NCBI GenBank assembly: GCA_942490855.1
Contig: CALNYS010000004.1
Location: 868,001-932,000 of the forward strand
From: CALNYS01 sp942490855
GTDB lineage: Bacteria > Planctomycetota > Phycisphaerae > Phycisphaerales > UBA1924
Direction of reading: 5' to 3'
Length of the DNA stretch: 64,000 nucleotides
Part shown: positions 1 through 9,213 of the stretch, in pieces
Numbering within the stretch: the stretch's first letter is position 1
How the letters are laid out: each line of letters begins with the position of its first letter
Translations under genes and position numbers: made by a program
The notes under the pieces: generated by a model
Databases searched by the model: none
Told to the model about the DNA's origin: nothing
The model's input: only the letters and a program-made list of their open reading frames with translations

Positions 1-2009
1 CCAACGGCAACAACTTCGACTTCATCGGCGTTGATGACAACATCCTCGTGATCGAGGACTCCAACGCCCGCGGCTTCGCCCCCGGCGACACCGTGCTCTT
101 CAGCGACGGCGTCGGCATCGGCGACAACGATGACAACCAGATCCTTGGTTCCTTCGCTGCCCCCGACGCGACCCCGCCCTTCGTTGCCCTCCAGACGGAC
201 ATCAACGGCAACGACGTGCTCAGCGCGTTCCTCTTTGACACCTCCGACCCCGCCGACGGTTTCGCCGACGAGGTCCGCCTCTTCACCGGCGCCCCCGTCG
301 ATCCCGCGACCGTCCTCCTGGGCGACTTCTCCTACAGCGGCGGCGAGGACTTCGACTCGGTCGCCGTCAACGCCTCCGGGCAGCAGATCACCCTGACCTT
401 CCCGTCCGGGTCCCAGCTCCCCCTGGCCAACAACATCACCGTCAGCTACACCGCCCCCGCCAACAACGATGACATGGACTCCCAGATCATCGCCGGCACC
501 GGCGGCAACTCGGTCTTCCCGGGTCTGACCAGCAACATCACCGCTCGCGAGTTCCCGACCCCCGACGTCGACACCGACGATCTCGCGGTCATGGACATCC
601 GCGGCGACATCACCATGGGCGGCAACCCCATCGGCGTCGGCGCCAAGGTCTACGGCTTCGTCGCCGTGCCCACGCCCAAGATGATCTCCGGCGTGATCAA
701 CGGCATCGACTTCTGGACCGATGACAGCGACAGCCTCGAGGCCTTCTGGGACTTCATCTACGGCTTCGAGAGCCACCTCTACTTCTTCGATAACGATGGC
801 GAACTCTGGTTCGACAACGACTACGAGGACTACTCCGACGACAACTACGCCATCTACGATGTCTCGGTCAACGCCGCCAACCTCAGCAGCGTGACCTTCA
901 CCGCTCGCGGTCGCAGCTACACCGAAGGCGACTCCGTCCCCCAGACGAACCTGACCCTCACCAGCGGTCGCGTCACCATGGGCTGGGACGTCCTCCGCTC
1001 CAACAACGGCACCATCACCTCTCTCAAGGAGTCCGGCTTCGAGGTCGACGGCGACGCCATCGCGTCCCGCGCGGTGGTCTCCGGCGCCGACGGCGCGTAC
1101 GCCATGCACCTCTCCGCCCCGATCACCCAGTTCTACAGCTCCTTCGGGACCGCTGGCTGGCCCGTGATCCTGGTCGTCGAGGAAGCCACCGGCACGCGCT
1201 ACCCCGCCACTTCCATCCACAACGCCGTCGACAACGAGGGCACCCTCTTCTTCCGTCCGCTCCAGCGCAACACGGACCCCAACGACGACAACGCCCGCAC
1301 CCGCGTGGGCAGCACCAACAGCGGTTCCAACCTCGTCTTCGACATCAACCTCGATAACGTCGGCATGGAATACCTCTACGAGGGCTGGAGCCTCCTGCCC
1401 TTCAACCGCGTCTCGGGCTTCGCTCCGACCGCGGGCAACATCCCCACGCTTCCGGCGATCCAGGGTTCTGACAACTCCAACGTTGTCGTGAACAACACCC
1501 TGCCCCTGACGCGCTCCTTCAACCAGTTCTGCTTCTTCGAGGACGCCAACGGCGACGGCATGTGGACCTCGGCTGACGACGCCGACTTCTTCGATTCGCT
1601 CTTCGTCGACGTGAACTGCTTCGAGCACATGCGCTTCACCATGACCAACCGTGGCGTGAACGTCGGCAGCGGTGTCGGCGCCTTCATCGGCGGCTACGGC
1701 GCCGGCTTCTTCAACGGTCACTTCAGCAACATCGGTGTCTTCCAGTTCGGCGCCATGGGCACGGCCACCGAGATCTTCTCGGGGACCTTCTCCAGCACCA
1801 CCACGCTGGGCTGGGCCATCGTCACGGCTCCCGAGTCGTCCGATGACCCCACCGCGTTCCTCAACACCAACGACGCTGACTTCATGATCGAGTTCAACCG
1901 AATCTCGAACGGCGAAGTCGACGTCAACACGCAGGGCAACGAGACCGACAACATCAACGATGTCGTCGAGATCAACGCCGGCCAGGCGTACTTCATCAGC
2001 TTCGAGTAA
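1..2009 (+). CDS. 3' part of a large acidic exported/surface protein, function unknown (5' end outside window)
   Basis: The reading frame is open from base 3 to a TAA at 2007-2009, so the true start lies upstream; the GTG at 48 is only the first internal start codon. At least 668 residues are visible. The protein is strongly acidic and rich in Asp, Asn, Gly, Ser and Thr, with few Lys and many beta-strand-like segments, typical of extracellular or cell-surface proteins. There is no dockerin, PEP-CTERM tail or membrane anchor at the C-terminus, which ends in AYFISFE. I recognise no enzymatic motif. Codon use is heavily biased to C-ending codons, as in a highly expressed gene, and a strong terminator follows. 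An S-layer-like or matrix protein is possible but unproven. Confidence 0.7.
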   Translation, partial: NGNNFDFIGVDDNILVIEDSNARGFAPGDTVLFSDGVGIGDNDDNQILGSFAAPDATPPFVALQTDINGNDVLSAFLFDTSDPADGFADEVRLFTGAPVDPATVLLGDFSYSGGEDFDSVAVNASGQQITLTFPSGSQLPLANNITVSYTAPANNDDMDSQIIAGTGGNSVFPGLTSNITAREFPTPDVDTDDLAVMDIRGDITMGGNPIGVGAKVYGFVAVPTPKMISGVINGIDFWTDDSDSLEAFWDFIYGFESHLYFFDNDGELWFDNDYEDYSDDNYAIYDVSVNAANLSSVTFTARGRSYTEGDSVPQTNLTLTSGRVTMGWDVLRSNNGTITSLKESGFEVDGDAIASRAVVSGADGAYAMHLSAPITQFYSSFGTAGWPVILVVEEATGTRYPATSIHNAVDNEGTLFFRPLQRNTDPNDDNARTRVGSTNSGSNLVFDINLDNVGMEYLYEGWSLLPFNRVSGFAPTAGNIPTLPAIQGSDNSNVVVNNTLPLTRSFNQFCFFEDANGDGMWTSADDADFFDSLFVDVNCFEHMRFTMTNRGVNVGSGVGAFIGGYGAGFFNGHFSNIGVFQFGAMGTATEIFSGTFSSTTTLGWAIVTAPESSDDPTAFLNTNDADFMIEFNRISNGEVDVNTQGNETDNINDVVEINAGQAYFISFE

Positions 2010-2049
2010 GCCTGACCCAGTACGCTTCGTCTCGATTTGATGCTCTTCG

Positions 2050-2083
2050 CGCGGGGGTCCCTGAGGGGGCCCCCGCGTTTTTT
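2050..2083 (+). terminator. Rho-independent terminator
   Basis: An 8-bp GC stem (2050-2057 with 2070-2077) is extended by a G-T wobble and three more GC pairs around a TGAG loop, and is followed by six T residues. It ends transcription of the upstream surface-protein gene and lies before the start chosen for the dockerin gene. Confidence 0.9.
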
Positions 2084-2153
2084 ATTCCCGCCACGGGTAC
2101 ACTCACTGCGGCGGGAACGCCCCGCTCACGCGTCTCTATGCAGGGAGAAGCCC

Positions 2154-2870
2154 ATGCTCCGCGCGCTCGTTCTCACGATGGCATCGCTGCTCCTGCCCGC
2201 CACCGCGGCGGGGCAGTTCAACAACACGCCCGTCACCGACACCGGCTTCGCCTGGATCCTCGGCGGCTCGATCGTCCGAGGCGACGACGCCCCGCCCATC
2301 GAGGCCGGCGATCAGATCGGCGCCTTCTTCGACGGTGCGCTCATCGGGTTCGTGACGATCACCCAGGGCCAGGCGTCCGCGTCCGCCTACTCGTCGCTGA
2401 TCACCTTCGGCGACAACCCGGGCACCACGCAGGTTGTCGAGGGCCCCGCCGTCAACCAGACCATCACGTTCCAGTACTACGACGCCTCGACCAACACGAC
2501 GCTGACAGACCTGCGAGCGCTCAACGGCTCGGGCGAGCCCATCAACCTCGCGTGGCAGGGGGGCGAGGTCCTCAACCTCCCCGGGCTCCCCCTCCCCCCC
2601 GAGCTCCTCACGCCCAGCAACCTCGACCAAACCCTCCGCCTCGGCGGGGGCTCCGACGACGGTGGCGGCGACAACGGCGGCGGCGGAACGACCGGCAACC
2701 CCGACGTGAACAACGACGGCGTGGTCGATCGCGAAGACGCCGCGATGGTCCTCCGCGTCGTGGTCGGCGGCGCCCGCACGCTCGACGAGGCGACCATCGC
2801 TCGCGCCGACGTCAACGGCGACGGCGTCGTGAGCACCGAGGACGCCATCGCGATCCTCCGGATCCGCTGA
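2154..2870 (+). CDS. exported protein with C-terminal dockerin type I repeats
   Basis: This 238-residue protein starts at ATG 2154, preceded by an AGGGAG ribosome-binding site. A longer in-frame start at 2037 is rejected because it would put the terminator inside the gene. Residues 1-21 form a signal peptide (hydrophobic run ending ATAAGQ). The middle (about 22-185) is an unrecognised beta-rich domain followed by a Gly/Asp linker. Residues from about 187 hold two calcium-binding loops, DVNNDGVVD and DVNGDGVVS, each followed by a helix, matching dockerin type I. In planctomycetes such repeats occur on many secreted proteins without a cellulosome. The next gene begins 8 bases downstream, so it may be read into the gsp cluster. 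Confidence 0.8.
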   Translation: MLRALVLTMASLLLPATAAGQFNNTPVTDTGFAWILGGSIVRGDDAPPIEAGDQIGAFFDGALIGFVTITQGQASASAYSSLITFGDNPGTTQVVEGPAVNQTITFQYYDASTNTTLTDLRALNGSGEPINLAWQGGEVLNLPGLPLPPELLTPSNLDQTLRLGGGSDDGGGDNGGGGTTGNPDVNNDGVVDREDAAMVLRVVVGGARTLDEATIARADVNGDGVVSTEDAIAILRIR

Positions 2871-2877
2871 GCACGCC

Positions 2878-3351
2878 GTGCGCCGCGCCGCGTTCACGCT
2901 CCTCGAGCTCCTGGTGGTGCTGTCGATCGTCGGGCTCCTCGCCGCCGTGGCGATCCCCGCCGCGACGAGCGCGATGCGCGGCGCCAGCCCCCGCTCGTCG
3001 CTCTCGGAGGTCCGCTCCCAGCTCGCCCTCGCCCGCGCCAAGGCGCTCCGTTCGGGGCGCGCCGTCGAAGCACGGCTGACGAGCGAAGACGGGAGCATCG
3101 TGGTCGCCTACGCCGACCGTGAAAAACAGGTCCGGGCGGTCTGGCTCGCCGAAAGCGAGGAACCATCGCCCCCCGAAACCGTCCGATTCGACTCGTTGGG
3201 GCTAGCGGACCGAAGAGAGGTGCAGTTCGTCGCGTCACGCGCCGAAGGCGCCGGCGCGAGCGGTATCATTTGGCGACTCGCGTTCGACCCCGTGTCCGGT
3301 GCGGTCGGGCGCCCCGAGAACACGACGGCAGCGAAGGAAGACGACCGATGA
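2878..3351 (+). CDS. gspH: type II secretion minor pseudopilin, GspH-like
   Basis: The 157-residue product starts at GTG 2878. It opens with a short basic leader and a type IV prepilin signature, FTLLELLVVLSIVGLLAA, with Glu at position +5 after cleavage, followed by a single N-terminal hydrophobic helix. The region LSEVRSQLALARAKALRSG is typical of the GspH/FimT family. GspH is a minor pseudopilin that is cleaved by prepilin peptidase and assembles at the tip of the periplasmic pseudopilus. It overlaps gspG by 4 bases (ATGA), which supports an operon. Another minor pseudopilin identity is possible because these proteins diverge quickly. Confidence 0.75.
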   Translation: MRRAAFTLLELLVVLSIVGLLAAVAIPAATSAMRGASPRSSLSEVRSQLALARAKALRSGRAVEARLTSEDGSIVVAYADREKQVRAVWLAESEEPSPPETVRFDSLGLADRREVQFVASRAEGAGASGIIWRLAFDPVSGAVGRPENTTAAKEDDR

Positions 3352-3788
3352 TTGGATCCCACGCACGATCGCCACGGAGCGCGCGGGCCGCGTTCACACT
3401 CCTGGAACTCCTGATCGTCCTCGCGATCCTCGGACTCCTCGCCGCCATGGTTGTTCCGAAGCTGGGCCACAAGGTTCAGGACGCGCAGGTCGGGACCACC
3501 GAGGTGCAGATCGCCTCGCTCGTCACGTCGCTCGAACGTTTCTCCATCGACGTCGGACGCTACCCGACGGCCGACGAGGGCCTCGCCGCCCTCATCACGC
3601 GCCCCGCGGCGATCCCCGACACCTCGTGGGACGGCCCGTACGTCACGAAGCGCACCCTCCCGACCGACGGCTGGAAGCGCCCCTTCATTTATGAGATCAA
3701 CAACGGCGTGTTCGTCATCCGCTCCCTCGGCGCCGACGGCGCGGTGGGGGGCGAGGGGGTCGACGCCGACCTCTCCAGCGATACCTAA
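3348..3788 (+). CDS. gspG: type II secretion major pseudopilin GspG
   Basis: ATG 3348 gives 146 residues, is preceded by GAAGGAAG and overlaps the upstream stop. An upstream in-frame start at 3270 would add unrelated sequence inside gspH. The prepilin signature FTLLELLIVLAILGLLAAMV is followed by residues typical of GspG: VPKLGHK, then DVGRYPTADEGLAALI, DGWKRPFIYE and an Asp-rich C-terminal region including LGADGAVGGEG, the calcium-binding loop area. GspG builds the pseudopilus shaft that pushes exoproteins through the secretin. It is directly followed by gspE. Confidence 0.9.
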   Translation: MIGSHARSPRSARAAFTLLELLIVLAILGLLAAMVVPKLGHKVQDAQVGTTEVQIASLVTSLERFSIDVGRYPTADEGLAALITRPAAIPDTSWDGPYVTKRTLPTDGWKRPFIYEINNGVFVIRSLGADGAVGGEGVDADLSSDT

Positions 3789-5457
3789 ATGGTTTCGTCC
3801 TCGCCCGCGGCCGAGCTCCTCGCCTTCGACGCCACCGCCTTCGCGTCGTGGCTCGTCGAGACGTCGCGCCTCGCCGACCACGAACGCCGAGTCGCCGAGG
3901 AGGTCGCGCGCCAGAACGGGCAGACCTTCATCCGCGCCGCGCTCGACCTCGGCCTCATCTCCGACCCCGCGCTCGCCGACGCGCTCGCGCAGTGGACCGA
4001 GCTCCCGCGCTGGTCGCCCGAGGGCGACGACGCCCCGCTGACCACGCTCGCCCCCGCCCGCTTCCTGCACGCCTCGGGCGTCCTCGCACTCGAAGACGGG
4101 GACGACGAGACGTCCCGCGTGCGCCTCGTCATCGCCGACCCCGCCGACCGCGCCGCGGCTCCGCGCGCTCCTCCAGCAACTCCCCTCGGACGTTGCGCTC
4201 CAGATCGGCGGGCACAAGGACATCCTCCAGCGCCTCGAGGCGCTCGAGACCGAAGCCGCGGAGGACGACACGCCCGGCGCCTCGGCTCTCGACGTCAGCG
4301 TCGAGCTCGGGCAGCTCCGCGATCTCGCGAGCGAAGCGCCCGTCATCCGCTTCTTCAACCAGGCCGTCGAGCGCGCCATGGAGATCGGCGCCTCGGACAT
4401 CCACCTCGAGCGCTTCGACCGACGCCCCAGCCTCCGCATGCGCGTCGACGGCATGCTCACCGAGCAGACCCCGCCGCCCCCCGCGATGTACGAGCCCCTG
4501 CTCTGCCGCATCAAGATCATGGCGGGCCTCGACATCGCCGAGCGCCGCCTCGCGCAAGACGGGCGCATCCGCATGCGCCTGCGCGGGCGCATGGTCGATC
4601 TCCGCGTCAGCCTCGTCCCCACCATGTACGGGCAGGACGCGGCCATCCGCATCCAGGACCGTCAGAAGCTCGGCGAGATCGATCTCACCTCGATGGGCTT
4701 CGAGGAACAGCACGTCGCGTGGCTCGACCGCACCGCCGCCCGCAGCCACGGCATCCTGCTGATCACGGGCCCCACCGGCTCGGGCAAAACCACCACCCTC
4801 TACGCCATCCTGCGCCGCCTCGCGAGCGCCGAGCGCAAGATCATCACCGTCGAAGACCCCGTCGAGTACGCGATGGAGGGGATCAACCAGATCCAGGTCA
4901 ACACCGCGATCGACCTCACCTTCTCGAACACCCTGCGCAACATCCTGCGACACGACCCCGACGTCATCCTCGTCGGCGAGATCCGCGACGCCGAGACCGC
5001 AGAGATGGCGTTCCAGGCCGCGCTCACCGGGCACATGGTCCTCTCGACGCTGCACACCAACGACGCGCCCAGCGCGATCACCCGACTGGTGGACATGGGG
5101 GTCGAGCCCTACCTCGTCAGCGCCGCCGTCGAGGGCGTCACCGCGCAGCGCCTGATCCGCCGCCTCTGCCCGTCGTGCGCCAACGCGGTCCCCGCCCGCG
5201 ACGCGTGCAAGACGTGCAACGGGCTCGGCTACAAGGGACGCGTCGCGGTGATGGAACGCTGCGGGCTCCCGGGCCCGGTCAAGCGCGCCGTCGCCCAGGG
5301 CGCTGGCGAGCGCGAGATCGCCGAGCTCCTCACCGAGCACGACCGCTACGAACCCATGCGCGCGCACGCCCTCCGCCTCGAGAGCGCGGGCGTCACCGAC
5401 CACGCCGAGATCGAACGCGTCCTCGGCGCGCACGCCCCGAGCGAGCCCGTCGAATGA
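3789..5457 (+). CDS. gspE: type II secretion ATPase GspE, with an apparent frameshift near 4157
   Basis: Translation from ATG 3789, directly after the gspG stop, gives an N-terminal GspE/PilB domain up to VRLVIADPADRAAA. The protein then continues one frame further (+1) from about 4159 as LRALLQQLPSDVALQIGG and on to the TGA at 5455-5457. One surplus G in the GG at 4157-4158 explains the break. The downstream frame holds all motor motifs: GASDIHLERF, the Walker A GPTGSGKTTT, the Asp box VEDPVEY, Walker B DPDVILVGEIRD, the His box LSTLHTND and two CxxC zinc pairs (CPSC, CKTC). The protein powers pseudopilus assembly from the cytoplasm. With conservation on both sides, a sequence error is more likely than a pseudogene. 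Confidence 0.85.
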
Positions 5458-6665
5458 CCGAGTTCGCCTACAGGGCGGCTTCCGCGCACGCGCCCGAGCG
5501 AGGCCGCATCGACGCCGCTGATGCGCTCGCCGCGCGGCGCGCCCTCCGCGACCGCGGGCTCGTCCCGCTGGAGATCCGCCCCGTCGCCGCCGGTGAACGC
5601 CTCCGGGCCGGCTTCGCGTCCAAGTCCGCGCTCCGCGCCCCCGACCGCGTCTGGTTCTTCCGCACGCTCGAACGCTTCCTCTCCCGCGGCGCCCCGCTCG
5701 AAGAAGGCGTCGCCGCGGCCGTGGACCTCGCCTCCACCCCCGCGCGCACGTCCGCGGCCGAACGCGTGCTCGAGCGCCTGCGCCAGGGCGACTCGCTCGC
5801 CGACGCCTGCGTCGCCGTCCCGGGCCTCGTCGCCACCCGCCACAGCGCGATCCTCCGCGTCGGGCACGCGTCGGGGCGCCTCGCGCGCTCCGTCGCGATC
5901 GTCGCCGACGCCTACGAGAACGCCGCCAGACTCAAGAAACAGATCATCGGGCAGATGATCTACCCCGTCGTGGTCCTCGTCGCGGCGTTCATCTGCGTCT
6001 GGATCCTCGCGGCCCTCGTGGTGCCCAGCATCGCCGAGCAGCTCGAGGCGATGGACGCCGAGCTCCCCGCGCCCACCCGCATCACCCTCGCCGGCACCCG
6101 CGTCTTCGTGTGGGCCGCCCCGGTCCTCGTGCTCCTCATCGCGGGCGGCGTCGCGGCGTGGCGTCGCGGCGTCGTGTCGCCCGAGCAGAAGTCCCGCGTC
6201 GCGCGCGCCATGTGGGGCGTCCCCCTCTGGCGCGACCTGGTCTGGAACGCCCGGGCCGCGGCCGCGGCCGAGACCGTCGCCACCCTCCTCGAGGGCGGGG
6301 GCGAGCTCCTCGAGGGCCTCGACCTTGCGAAGGACGCCATGGGCGATCCCGTGATGGAAGAACGCCTCGCCGCCGCCCGCGCGCGCATCCGCGAGGGCGC
6401 CGACCCCGCCAGCGCGCTCGCCGACGAGAACGTCTTCCCGCGCGAACCCGCCGCGGTCCTCCAGATCGGCTCCCGCGCCGGCGACCTCGCGGGCGGGCTC
6501 GATTCCGCCGCGCAGGCCTGCGCCGAGCAGCGCGACGCCCTCGCGGGGCGTCTCACCACACTGATCAACCCGGCGGTCATGCTCCTCATGGGCGCCGTCG
6601 TCGGATGGCTGTTCTACAGCCTCCTCGCGGGTATGCTGGCCATCAACGACGCGGGAACGCTCTGA
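5454..6665 (+). CDS. gspF: type II secretion inner-membrane platform protein GspF
   Basis: ATG 5454 overlaps the gspE stop and gives 403 residues, the usual GspF length. The N-terminus (FAYRAASAHAPERGRIDAAD) matches the family opening, in which a remodelled short domain precedes two T2SSF repeats. Three hydrophobic segments are visible, near residues 165-190, 220-240 and at the extreme C-terminus (MLLMGAVVGWLFYSLLAGML). The repeat signature LKKQIIGQMIYPVVV is present. GspF sits at the base of the machine and connects the ATPase to the pseudopilus. The product ends 43 bases before gspD. Confidence 0.9.
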   Translation: MTEFAYRAASAHAPERGRIDAADALAARRALRDRGLVPLEIRPVAAGERLRAGFASKSALRAPDRVWFFRTLERFLSRGAPLEEGVAAAVDLASTPARTSAAERVLERLRQGDSLADACVAVPGLVATRHSAILRVGHASGRLARSVAIVADAYENAARLKKQIIGQMIYPVVVLVAAFICVWILAALVVPSIAEQLEAMDAELPAPTRITLAGTRVFVWAAPVLVLLIAGGVAAWRRGVVSPEQKSRVARAMWGVPLWRDLVWNARAAAAAETVATLLEGGGELLEGLDLAKDAMGDPVMEERLAAARARIREGADPASALADENVFPREPAAVLQIGSRAGDLAGGLDSAAQACAEQRDALAGRLTTLINPAVMLLMGAVVGWLFYSLLAGMLAINDAGTL

Positions 6666-6708
6666 TGTTCCGGCGCGTACTGGCGGATGGGGCGAAAGGA
6701 GGCGCCGC

Positions 6709-8799
6709 ATGACGCGCGCTCACAACAGATTCACCGTTCTCGCGCTCACGCTCTGCGTCGGCCTCCCCGTCGGGTGCAGCTCGACGCCAGACGCAACGAG
6801 CGAGGCGTCCGTCCGCCCGCCCCTGCCGCAGGGACGCGTGGCCTCGCCGCGCGTCGGCGCCCGCCCGATCTCCGAAGCGATCGGACCGATCGGGCCGGAC
6901 GTCTCCGTGTCCTCCACGCTCGTCACCACCCAACGCCTCAACGCGTCCCGCACGACCCAGATCGGGCGCGCACAGGACGAGGCGATCGACGCCGCGCCCG
7001 GCGACCTCCACGAGGTCCGCTACAGCGTGCGCGACGCCCCGGCGCCCGACGTTCTCCGCGTCCTCGTCGGCGAGCTCCTCGAACGACCCTACGTGCTCGC
7101 CCCCGGTGTGACCGGGCAGATCACGTTCGATCTCGACACCACCATGACCACCGCCGAGGTCGAGCGGTTCATCGGCGCTCTGGCCTCCGCCTTCGGCTGG
7201 GCCGTCCAGGACCGCGACGGCGTGCTCGTCTTCAGCGGCGCCGAGGGCGTCGCGCAGGCCCCGGACGCGCCGGTGCTCGACGGCGACGCCACGTTCCCCT
7301 CGGACACCCCCGCGATCCGCGTCTTCTCGTTCGACCACCTCGCGTCCACCGACGCGCGCTCGATCGTGCAGGACCTGAGCAACAAAGCCGTCGCCAAGGC
7401 CATCCCAGTCGGGCCGTACCTGGTCGTCGCCGAGCGCACCGAGCAGCTCGCCCGTTACGGCGCGCTCTTCGAGGCCCTCGACACGCCGACCTTCCACGGC
7501 GTCGAGATCTGGACCTACAAGCTCGCGCACATGACGCCCAAGACCATGGTCGAGACCCTGCGCACCATCGGGACCTCCGCCGGCGTTGCGCAGGAGACCG
7601 CTTCGTTCATCCCCCTCGGCGACACCGACCGCATGATGGTCGTGAGCAAGGACCCGACCATCCAGCCGCAGATCAGACGCTGGATCTCCCAGCTCGATCG
7701 AAGCCCCGAGCAGCAGACCCGACAGCGGTACCTCTACAACATCCAGCACTACGACCCGCAGGAGCTCCAGAACGTGCTGCGCGACGCCTACCTCGGCGTC
7801 GCGACGCTCGGGAACGCCGCGCCCGATCCCACGAAGATGCGCTTCGTCTTTGCGCCCGAGGCCCGTCAGATCATCATCGACGCGACGCCGAGCCAGTTCA
7901 CCGAAGTCGCCTCGCTGCTGCGCGTGCTCGACCGCCCGCCCCAGCAGGTGCAGCTCCAGGCCGTCATCGCCGAGGTCGCGCTGACCGACTCGCTCGAGTA
8001 CGGCGTCGAGTACTTCCTGTCGATGCAGACCGGGGAGGGCACGCTCGAGCTGATCGGCGACGCGCTCAGCCTCCCCGCATCCACGGGCTCGGCGTTCTTC
8101 GTCGCGACCGACGGCTTCGCGCTCCTCGAAGCGCTCGACCGCGAGAGCGACGTGCGCGTCCTCAGCACGCCCACCGTCACCGTGCGCGACAATATCGAGG
8201 CGACCATCCAGGTCGGCGGCGAAACCCCCGTCCTCCAGTCTGTGATCGACTCTGGCGGGCAGACCGGCGGCAACACCGACCTCCGCAACGAGATCGTCTT
8301 CCGCGACACGGGCATCAAGCTCACCGTCCAGCCCCAGATCAACGAGAGCGGCTACGTCACCATGCACATCGTGCAGGAAGTCAACGACGCCGTCGCCAAC
8401 ACCACCAGCGGCATCGACTCGCCCGAGTTCACCACGCGTCTGATCGAGACCGAGGTCATCGCGCCGCACGGCAAGACGTTCCTGCTCGGCGGCATCGTCG
8501 AGACCCAGAACACGGTGCGCGTGGACCGCATCCCCTTCCTCGGCGATCTCCCGGTCATCGGCGCGCTCTTTAGCATGAACCGCGAGACGGTCGAGCGCAC
8601 CGAGCTCATCATCACCATCACGCCCACCATCATCGACGACCCGCACGCCGCCGAGGCGCTGACGACCGACTTCATGCGTTCGGTCGAAGCGGTCGAGGAC
8701 ATCTTCGAGCGCTGGGCGCCCGCCGTCCCCGATCTGCTCGTCGAACCCGTGCGGACGCGGATCGACGCGCTCTCGGCGCAGGGCCCCCCGCAGGGCTGA
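6709..8799 (+). CDS. gspD: type II secretion outer-membrane secretin GspD
   Basis: The 696-residue protein starts at ATG 6709 with AAAGGAGG eight bases upstream. It has a signal peptide ending near LPVGC; the Cys suggests a lipoprotein but the lipobox is not canonical. An N0-like domain (about 100-190) and N1-type repeats (about 200-410, including EIWTYKLAHM and YLYNIQHYDPQELQNVL) precede the secretin core (about 417-643). The core shows VQLQAVIAEV, LSTPTVTVRDN, GGETPV, LGGIVETQ and VPFLGDLPVIG-like IPFLGDLPVIGALF. It would multimerise into the exit channel. Planctomycetes have an outer membrane, consistent with this role. Confidence 0.92.
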   Translation: MTRAHNRFTVLALTLCVGLPVGCSSTPDATSEASVRPPLPQGRVASPRVGARPISEAIGPIGPDVSVSSTLVTTQRLNASRTTQIGRAQDEAIDAAPGDLHEVRYSVRDAPAPDVLRVLVGELLERPYVLAPGVTGQITFDLDTTMTTAEVERFIGALASAFGWAVQDRDGVLVFSGAEGVAQAPDAPVLDGDATFPSDTPAIRVFSFDHLASTDARSIVQDLSNKAVAKAIPVGPYLVVAERTEQLARYGALFEALDTPTFHGVEIWTYKLAHMTPKTMVETLRTIGTSAGVAQETASFIPLGDTDRMMVVSKDPTIQPQIRRWISQLDRSPEQQTRQRYLYNIQHYDPQELQNVLRDAYLGVATLGNAAPDPTKMRFVFAPEARQIIIDATPSQFTEVASLLRVLDRPPQQVQLQAVIAEVALTDSLEYGVEYFLSMQTGEGTLELIGDALSLPASTGSAFFVATDGFALLEALDRESDVRVLSTPTVTVRDNIEATIQVGGETPVLQSVIDSGGQTGGNTDLRNEIVFRDTGIKLTVQPQINESGYVTMHIVQEVNDAVANTTSGIDSPEFTTRLIETEVIAPHGKTFLLGGIVETQNTVRVDRIPFLGDLPVIGALFSMNRETVERTELIITITPTIIDDPHAAEALTTDFMRSVEAVEDIFERWAPAVPDLLVEPVRTRIDALSAQGPPQG

Positions 8800-8802
8800 C
8801 CC

Positions 8803-9213
8803 GTGCCCCGCCGCGCGTTCACTCTGCTCGAATCGCTCGTTGCCCTGACCATCCTCTCGCTGGTCGCGGGCGCCTGCCTCGAGCTGCGCGCCGGCGCGCT
8901 CTCGAACACCCGCACGCTCGCGGGTCGACAGGAGCACGCGCGCCTCGCGCAGACCATCCTCGATCTCACGCTCGCCGGGTACCTCGGGCGCGCCGAACGC
9001 GCCGACCCCGACAACCCGGAGAGCGCGCTCGTCTGGACGGGCGAGCGCGACGGCGTGACCTACCGACTCCAGCGCGACGCGATCCTCGTCCCCAACCCCG
9101 TCCGCGCGGGCGCGCCCGCCGAGCGCGCCGCCTTGTTCCCCCCCAGCGCCGCGCTCTACCGCTACACGCTCGAGCTGGGCGACGAGACGTACCGCATGGA
9201 GTGGAACCGATGA
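8803..9213 (+). CDS. gspI: type II secretion minor pseudopilin, GspI-like
   Basis: GTG 8803 gives 136 residues. The product has a minimal leader and the prepilin signature FTLLESLVALTILSLVAGA, with Glu in the +5 position. Length, position before gspJ and the long amphipathic segment with Arg/Ala after the helix suit GspI, a tip-complex pseudopilin. The C-terminal half is poorly conserved, so the GspI label rests partly on gene order. It overlaps gspJ by four bases. Confidence 0.72.
   Translation: MPRRAFTLLESLVALTILSLVAGACLELRAGALSNTRTLAGRQEHARLAQTILDLTLAGYLGRAERADPDNPESALVWTGERDGVTYRLQRDAILVPNPVRAGAPAERAALFPPSAALYRYTLELGDETYRMEWNR

Noticed and set aside
2154..2870. Dockerin repeats as evidence of a cellulosome
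   Set aside because: No cohesin or glycoside hydrolase is present, and planctomycetes use dockerin-like repeats on many secreted proteins.
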